9,525 nucleotides of DNA from assembly GCA_937967755.1 (NCBI GenBank), contig CALBTA010000137.1, positions 1 to 9,525 of the forward strand, read 5' to 3'. Below are positions 4,797 through 9,525 of the stretch, in pieces. The notes under the pieces were generated by a model. It was given only the letters and a program-made list of their open reading frames with translations, searched no databases and was not told the DNA's origin. Position numbers and translations under genes: made by a program. The stretch's first letter is position 1. Each line of letters begins with the position of its first letter. The DNA comes from an uncultured Planctomycetaceae bacterium. GTDB taxonomy: Bacteria > Planctomycetota > Planctomycetia > Pirellulales > Pirellulaceae.

Positions 4797-6017
4797 GTGA
4801 AATTGTCTCTCTCTCGTGCGCTGTTGGTATTTGCCGGACTCGCTGTTTGTGCACCCGCCTATGCCCAGCACTACACGCAATGGTCGGCCCCGGTTTATCG
4901 CGTGAGCCACTCGGCATTGCTACAAGGTGACGAAACTGTGCCTCCGGCGCCCGGCACGGCAGTGGAATCCAGCGACGACATGCCAGCCGCTCCCACGCCG
5001 GCCGATCCCGCGATTCAATCGTAAGACCCGGTCCTGGATCCCGCCCCTTGCGTCGGTACGGCTCAACCAATCAACAACTATACAGCGGCCGCTCCCCAAA
5101 CCGCGATGGCCGCCAAACGTTCCAAAGGTGCGATGGGTTGCGGCGGATCGATGCTGCTCGACTGCTGCTGCTGCCCGGAACCTTGCGTCACGTTTGAAGT
5201 CGGCGGAATTTTTCTGCGGCGTGAAAACCCTGACAACCAAGTCTTTATGACCAACCCGGCTGCCGGCGGCGCGGTGGTGTTGCAGTCGGACGACGCCCAA
5301 CTCGGCTGGGCTGGCGGGATTCAATTCGCGCTGACCGCGAAGCTGGACGACTGCACCGATATTCAACTGAGCTACTTCTCGATCAGCGACTGGAGCGACA
5401 CCGCCCGCGTGCTGGATACCGGCGTCGACTATGAAACGCCGTTCACCCCGGTTGGTTTCTTCTTCCGCGCTGGTGAGTTCGGCTACCGCAGCGAGCTGCA
5501 AAACTTTGAAGCGAACGTCCGCCGCGAAGGTTGCAATTGGAACTGGCTGTACGGCTTCCGCCACATCAACCTGACTGAGAACGCCTATCTGCAACTGACC
5601 AACCCGAACGCGGAAGTGACCACCGACGTTTCGAACCACCTGTACGGTTTCCAAGTCGGTGCCGAAAACGATTTCTGCTTGGGTGGCGTGGATCTGAACG
5701 TTTGGGGCAAAGCCGGTATCTACTACAACGACAACGATCCAGTTTGCTTGACCAGTGGCGTCTTCGGCAACTTTGTTGTGACGGGCGACGATGACGGTGT
5801 GGCGTTCGTGGGCGACGCCGGGATTCGCGCCCAGTACGACATCAACTGCAACTGGTCGCTCTACGGCGGTTACCAGGTGTTGTGGGTTGGCCTGGACAGC
5901 GACGGCATCGCCTTGGCCCCGGCCCAAGTCGCGAAGATCGTCGGCCCACCCGGAACTGACACCAACGGCTCGGCGTTCTACCACGGTGCCACGTTCGGCA
6001 TCCAAATGACCCGGTAA
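4797..6017 (+). pseudogene. BBP7 outer-membrane barrel gene interrupted by in-frame TAA
   Basis: From GTG 4797 the frame encodes a clear signal peptide (MKLSLSRALLVFAGLAVCAPAYA, cleavage before QHY) and a Pro/Ala-rich stretch, then meets TAA at 5022-5024 as codon 76. The same frame continues open from GACCCG at 5025 through another 27 codons of similar Pro/Ala-rich linker and into the BBP7 barrel, ending at TAA 6015-6017. The whole is 407 codons. Because export signal and barrel are in one frame, with no ribosome-binding site between them, the simplest reading is one gene with a nonsense change, for example TAC to TAA in a Ser-Tyr-Asp-Pro context. A sequencing error or, less likely, readthrough is the alternative. 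An intact perfect terminator follows, and the barrel shows no other damage, so any inactivation is recent. Confidence 0.7.
5106..6017 (+). CDS. BBP7 family beta-barrel domain (open frame after the internal stop)
   Basis: The 303-residue open frame carries the planctomycete putative beta-barrel porin-7 (BBP7) domain, expected in the outer membrane. The Cys-rich lead DCCCCPEPC is at 19-27, followed by alternating aromatic/polar strands. Family-like landmarks are YRSELQNFEANVRR, LYGFRHINLTENAYLQ, LYGFQVGAEN, LNVWGKAGIYYND, VAFVGDAGIRAQYD, LYGGYQVLWVGLDSDGIALAP and the closing FYHGATFGIQ. The frame begins at ATG 5106 only because the true reading frame is cut by the TAA at 5022. With no ribosome-binding site and no signal peptide of its own, this fragment would not be exported if translated alone. 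The pore substrate is unknown for the family. Confidence 0.75.
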   Translation: MAAKRSKGAMGCGGSMLLDCCCCPEPCVTFEVGGIFLRRENPDNQVFMTNPAAGGAVVLQSDDAQLGWAGGIQFALTAKLDDCTDIQLSYFSISDWSDTARVLDTGVDYETPFTPVGFFFRAGEFGYRSELQNFEANVRREGCNWNWLYGFRHINLTENAYLQLTNPNAEVTTDVSNHLYGFQVGAENDFCLGGVDLNVWGKAGIYYNDNDPVCLTSGVFGNFVVTGDDDGVAFVGDAGIRAQYDINCNWSLYGGYQVLWVGLDSDGIALAPAQVAKIVGPPGTDTNGSAFYHGATFGIQMTR

Positions 6018-6051
6018 CGACGAAGTGCCCTACCCGGCAAAACCCTCCCGC

Positions 6052-6085
6052 GCACCGCGAGAAGCAATTCTCGCGGTGCTTTTTT
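6052..6085 (+). terminator. Intrinsic terminator of the BBP7 gene
   Basis: GCACCGCGAGAA and TTCTCGCGGTGC form a perfect 12-bp stem around a GCAA tetraloop, followed by six Ts. It starts 34 bases after the stop codon at 6017. On the minus strand no T tract follows, so it is directional. Confidence 0.95.
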
Positions 6086-6139
6086 GATGGTTGGCCTCCG
6101 CTGGTGCGAACGGGACCGGGCATTTCATTTTTCTGAAGC

Positions 6140-6577
6140 TTACTTTTTTGAATTCCCCAATTCCCAAAGCCGTTGTACGACCGAAAACAGCAAGGCCGTG
6201 CTCCAGCCGAACAGCAGCAGCCCCGCGATCGCTTGGATGCCCGCAAGTAGGCGCCACGGACCGGAGATAACTACGTCGCCGTATCCAAGGGATGTGAAAG
6301 TGACCATCGAAAAGTAGACCGCCTGTTCGAACGCGTTGAATTGATCTCTCAGCAACAACCAGTAAGTTAGCCCCCAGACGGCGACTTCAGCGAAGTGCAG
6401 CAAAAGCAAGACGGTGGCCGTGAGGCAAAGAACTTGCAAACTGCCCAAGCGTTTGTCCCGGCTGATCTTCAGCCAACTCTGGCGAGAGAGCACTTGGATC
6501 CACCAACTCGTCCCAGCGGCGTGGATTCCTACTGAAAGGATGGTCAACAACAGGCCAGTGAGAATTGACTTCAGCAT
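6140..6577 (-). CDS. Small potassium-channel-like protein (ion transport 2 domain)
   Basis: The 145-residue product is an inner-membrane protein with the two-helix pore architecture of Ion_trans_2 channels. It has an N-terminal hydrophobic segment (about 4-22), an outer helix (about 47-72), a pore helix around FEQAVYFSMVTF, a selectivity filter TSLGYGD at 95-101, and an inner helix (about 109-135). GYG is the potassium filter signature. There is no cytosolic RCK or cyclic-nucleotide domain, so the ligand or gating control is not encoded in this chain; four subunits would be needed for a pore. ATG 6577 has only a weak GAG upstream. It lies 39 bp after the stop of the RND permease on the same strand, so the two could share a transcript. 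Whether it conducts potassium is family inference. Confidence 0.85.
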   Translation of the reverse strand: MLKSILTGLLLTILSVGIHAAGTSWWIQVLSRQSWLKISRDKRLGSLQVLCLTATVLLLLHFAEVAVWGLTYWLLLRDQFNAFEQAVYFSMVTFTSLGYGDVVISGPWRLLAGIQAIAGLLLFGWSTALLFSVVQRLWELGNSKK

Positions 6578-6616
6578 CAGGTTAGCTCGAGGCCGCGTAG
6601 CACCGCTGGCTGCATT

Positions 6617-9525
6617 TTACGACGGGCTGATTGGCTTCCTTTCTTTTTCAGCCTCCGAGGGCGGCGCGCCGCCGACAAGCTCTTGCAGACCTTGAAAGAG
6701 GACGAAGAAATTAGGAACCAGCAGCAGGGAAAAGATGGTGGCAGCGACCATTCCCCCGACGACCGCCAGCCCGACTGCGACCCGGCTGGCTGCTCCCGCC
6801 CCGGTCGCCAACAACAGAGGAACGAAGCCTAAGATGGACGAAAACGCGGTCATCAAGATGGCGCGAAATCGCAATTGCGCAGCCTCAATCGCGGCTTCCC
6901 GCAGACCGGTTCCGCCACCGCGCAGCTCGCGAGCAAACTCCACAATTAGAATTGCGTTCTTGCTGGCCAGCGCGATGAGCAGCACAATGCCGATTTGCGT
7001 ATATGTGTTGTTATCTGCCCCCGCAAGGCTGACGGCGGCGACGACTCCCAACGCCGCCAGCGGAACCACAGCGATGACCGCTGCGGGGCTGGTCCAACTT
7101 TCGTATTGAGCGGCGAGCACTAGAAACACGCAGGCGATGGCTAGTGCGAAAATTCCAGCTTGCCCGCCGGCGTTTCGCTCTTGGTAGGACATTCCCGCCC
7201 ATTCGTATTTGACACCCTTGGACCGGGCCATCTGTTCCATCAGTTCGAGGGCCTGGCCGGAGCTGAAACCGGGTGCGGCTGCTCCGTTGATCTGCGCCGT
7301 CGGCTTTCCGAGAAAACGCTGCACCAGTTGCGGCCCAACCGTTTCCTCCACTTCAACGAACGTGCCCAGCGAAATCATGTCCCCCTGGCTATTGCGAACT
7401 TGTAGACGCTTGATGTCGTCGGCCGTCGACCGGTACTGTTGATCCGCCTGCACCTGTACCTGGAACGTACGCCCGAGCGTGTTGTAGTCGTTGACGTAAG
7501 CAGAACCGAGGAACGCCTGCATCGTCATGAACACATCGGCCAGCGGGACATCCTTGACCTTCACCTTCGTGCGATCCACTTCAGCGTAAAGCTGCGGCGT
7601 GTTAGCACGAAAGGTTGTGTTGAGGCCCGTTAGGCCGGACTGCGCATTGCCATCGGCGACCAGTTCCTCGGCGGCGACTTGAAGCTGTGCGTAGTCGGCA
7701 GCGCCGTCTTGAATAACTTGCATCTGAAATCCGCCGGCCGCTCCCAGTCCGTCGATGGCTGGGGGCGCGAACGCGAACGCCGAAGCCTCTTGCACTTTCG
7801 AGAACTCTCTCTGCAGGTGGCCCACGATGGCCGCCTGCGACTTTTTTGGATCGCCCGCCCGTTCATCCCAGGGGTCGAACATGATGAACACCATCGCGGT
7901 ATTCGCACCACTGGCGTTGTTGATCATCGAGAATCCTGAGACCGAAATCCAATCCCTAACGCCTGGCGTGCTGCTGATGATTTCGTCGAACTGTTCCATC
8001 GTTTCCATCGTCCGGGGCAGCGAGGCGCTGTCGGGTAGTTGCACGTTGGCAAACACATAACCCTGATCTTCCGCCGGCATGAAACCCGTGGGCAGGCTCA
8101 TCAATCCCATACCCGTAGCGACCAGCAGCGCGGCGTAAGCGATCATCACCACCCCGACGCGCCGGACGAGGCCGCCAACGGTCCAACGATAACGGTTCGT
8201 AATAAAATCGAAGGCCTGGTTGAACCAGCGAAACGGTGCGAAGCCCTTCCCGTTGTCGCTGTTAGGGCGCAGCAAGATGCCGCACAGCGCGGGGCTGAGC
8301 GTCAGAGCGTTTACCGTGCTGATAACCACGGCTCCCGATATCGTTAGAGCGAACTGCCGGTAAAGCTGCCCGGTGATGCCGCTCATGAAAGCGGTCGGCA
8401 CGAAGACCGCCAGCAGAACGAGGGTCGTCGCGATAACCGGTCCGGTAATTTCTTCCATCGCCTTGGTCGCGGCTGCTTTGGGCGGCAGCCCGGCAGCGAG
8501 GTGGCGTGAAGTGTTCTCCACCACGACAATCGCATCGTCCACCACAATGCCGATCGCCAAAACAATTCCAAACAAAGTCAGCATGTTCAGGGAAAACCCC
8601 AGCACAGCCATGATCGCAAACGTACCCACCAGCGAGACGGGGATCGCTGCGCAGGGCACGATGGTCGCCCGCCAATCTTGCAGGAAGATGAAGATTACCA
8701 AAACGACCAGCACTACTGCGATGATTAGAGTGGTGAAAACCTCGTTGATCGACTCGGTAACAAATAAAGTGGTATCGAAAGGAATCTCGTACGCGACATT
8801 CTCGGCGTCAAAATTCAATCCTTCGGCTGAGGACAACTCCGCCATCTTCCCACGGATTCCATCGGCGACGGTCAGCGAATTAGATCCCGGCAACTGGTAG
8901 ATCGCGACCGCCGCGCAAGGCTTTCCGTTGAAGGTGGCGTCGAACTTGTACTGCTGCGAACCGCGCTCGACTCGGGCAACATCCTTGACCCGGGTGACGC
9001 GGCCATCGGCCGAAGTCTTGACGATAATTTCGGCGAACTGCCTGGCGGATTCCAATCGGCCTTGCGTGTTGATCGTCAGCTCGTAGGCCGTTCCTTCGTC
9101 GGTCGGCATGCCGCCAACCTGCCCGGCGGCAACTTGAACATTTTGCTCTCGAATTGCTCCGATGATTTCGTCGGCAGTCAGGCCGCGCGCCTGCATCGCA
9201 CCCGGATCGAGCCAAACCCGCATGGCGTAATCGCCCACGCCAAAAACTGTGACTTGCCCGACACCTTCGACACGTGCCAGTTCGTCGCGGACGTAGATGC
9301 TGGCGAAATTGCTCAGATTCAACGCATCGCGCCCGCCATCTTCTGGCCCGACGGTCGAATACAGGGTGATGAACTGAACGATTTGAGTCGACTGCTTCTT
9401 GGTCGTCACACCCTGGCGGCGAACTTCTTCAGGCAGTTTGGTTTCGGCCAAAGCGACGCGGTTCTGCACCATCACCTGGGCCATGTCCATGTCGGTGCCG
9501 ACCTCGAATGTAACAGTCAGCGTGT
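6617..9525 (-). CDS. RND multidrug efflux permease, HAE1 (AcrB/MexB) type, 5' end outside window
   Basis: This inner-membrane proton-driven pump exports hydrophobic compounds together with a periplasmic adaptor and an outer-membrane channel, neither of which is in view. 968 residues are visible out of roughly 1040; TM1 and the first strand of the porter domain are missing. The frame enters from the right edge (TLTVTFEVGTD) and aligns with AcrB throughout. Proton-relay residues are intact: the Asp pair in GIVVDDAIVVVEN (codons at 8539-8534), Lys in LASKNAILIVEF, and Arg in LRFRAILMT. The block GITGQLYRQFALTISGAV and the ALTLSPALC segment are typical. VVDDA rather than the VDGA of CzcA-type pumps argues for organic substrates over metals. 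The short tail SEAEKERKPISPS closes the gene. The potassium-channel gene follows 39 bp downstream. Confidence 0.95.
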   Translation of the reverse strand, partial: TLTVTFEVGTDMDMAQVMVQNRVALAETKLPEEVRRQGVTTKKQSTQIVQFITLYSTVGPEDGGRDALNLSNFASIYVRDELARVEGVGQVTVFGVGDYAMRVWLDPGAMQARGLTADEIIGAIREQNVQVAAGQVGGMPTDEGTAYELTINTQGRLESARQFAEIIVKTSADGRVTRVKDVARVERGSQQYKFDATFNGKPCAAVAIYQLPGSNSLTVADGIRGKMAELSSAEGLNFDAENVAYEIPFDTTLFVTESINEVFTTLIIAVVLVVLVIFIFLQDWRATIVPCAAIPVSLVGTFAIMAVLGFSLNMLTLFGIVLAIGIVVDDAIVVVENTSRHLAAGLPPKAAATKAMEEITGPVIATTLVLLAVFVPTAFMSGITGQLYRQFALTISGAVVISTVNALTLSPALCGILLRPNSDNGKGFAPFRWFNQAFDFITNRYRWTVGGLVRRVGVVMIAYAALLVATGMGLMSLPTGFMPAEDQGYVFANVQLPDSASLPRTMETMEQFDEIISSTPGVRDWISVSGFSMINNASGANTAMVFIMFDPWDERAGDPKKSQAAIVGHLQREFSKVQEASAFAFAPPAIDGLGAAGGFQMQVIQDGAADYAQLQVAAEELVADGNAQSGLTGLNTTFRANTPQLYAEVDRTKVKVKDVPLADVFMTMQAFLGSAYVNDYNTLGRTFQVQVQADQQYRSTADDIKRLQVRNSQGDMISLGTFVEVEETVGPQLVQRFLGKPTAQINGAAAPGFSSGQALELMEQMARSKGVKYEWAGMSYQERNAGGQAGIFALAIACVFLVLAAQYESWTSPAAVIAVVPLAALGVVAAVSLAGADNNTYTQIGIVLLIALASKNAILIVEFARELRGGGTGLREAAIEAAQLRFRAILMTAFSSILGFVPLLLATGAGAASRVAVGLAVVGGMVAATIFSLLLVPNFFVLFQGLQELVGGAPPSEAEKERKPISPS

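Noticed and set aside
4303..5070. 255-codon minus-strand open frame across the spacer and the BBP7 signal-peptide region
   Set aside because: No ribosome-binding site, composition rich in Arg and Cys without domain character, and it overlaps the well-supported plus-strand start.
4797..5105. Frameshift in the BBP7 gene
   Set aside because: Signal peptide and barrel are in the same frame (both starts divisible by three); the break is a single stop codon.
4920..6005. 361-codon minus-strand open frame opposite the BBP7 gene
   Set aside because: Antisense shadow; the plus strand has recognisable barrel motifs and a perfect terminator.
6617..9525. Heavy-metal (CzcA-type) RND pump
   Set aside because: The relay segment reads VVDDA, the drug-pump form, so the metal theme of the middle region does not extend to it.
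1..9525. CRISPR array, tRNA, rRNA, IS element or phage gene
   Set aside because: Read on both strands; no spaced repeats, cloverleaf, transposase or phage-type protein was found.

Overview
The window looks like chromosomal DNA of a planctomycete, most likely a Pirellulales-type organism. The strongest marker is a BBP7-type outer-membrane barrel protein, a family known mainly from planctomycetes. The moderately high GC, the widely spaced small transcription units and the exported His-rich hypothetical protein fit this. There are no tRNAs, rRNAs, phage genes, IS elements or CRISPR arrays.

Left end (1-1750): the 5' part of an unrecognised minus-strand protein with one clear hydrophobic segment starts at a GTG at 243. 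A spacer containing a 54-bp imperfect palindrome resembling a REP/RAYT-type element follows, then plus-strand pepT (515-1750), a peptidase T with its zinc site readable.

Middle (1766-4265): this is the most interesting part. A minus-strand pair, translationally coupled by an ATGA overlap, encodes a short exported protein resembling only the N-terminal lobe of ZnuA-type metal-binding proteins, and a MerC-family membrane protein with a Cys-rich loop inserted after its first helix. Divergent from them is a thioredoxin-fold lipoprotein with a CARC motif. Between the two units a 15-bp palindrome in a Fur-like 7-1-7 layout overlaps candidate promoters in both directions. Next comes a minus-strand exported His-rich protein with a pentapeptide-repeat tail and a clear intrinsic terminator. 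Together these suggest an envelope metal or thiol homeostasis locus; that is inference from fold, motif and neighbourhood.

Right (4266-9525): a 531-bp divergent spacer precedes the BBP7 gene. Its signal-peptide start (GTG 4797, good ribosome-binding site) and its barrel domain lie in one reading frame but are separated by an in-frame TAA at 5022-5024, so the gene is probably broken unless the base is an error. A perfect 12-bp hairpin terminator follows it. On the minus strand lie the 3' 968 codons of an RND (HAE1-type) drug efflux permease, running off the right edge, and 39 bp downstream of it a small potassium-channel-like protein, possibly in the same transcript.
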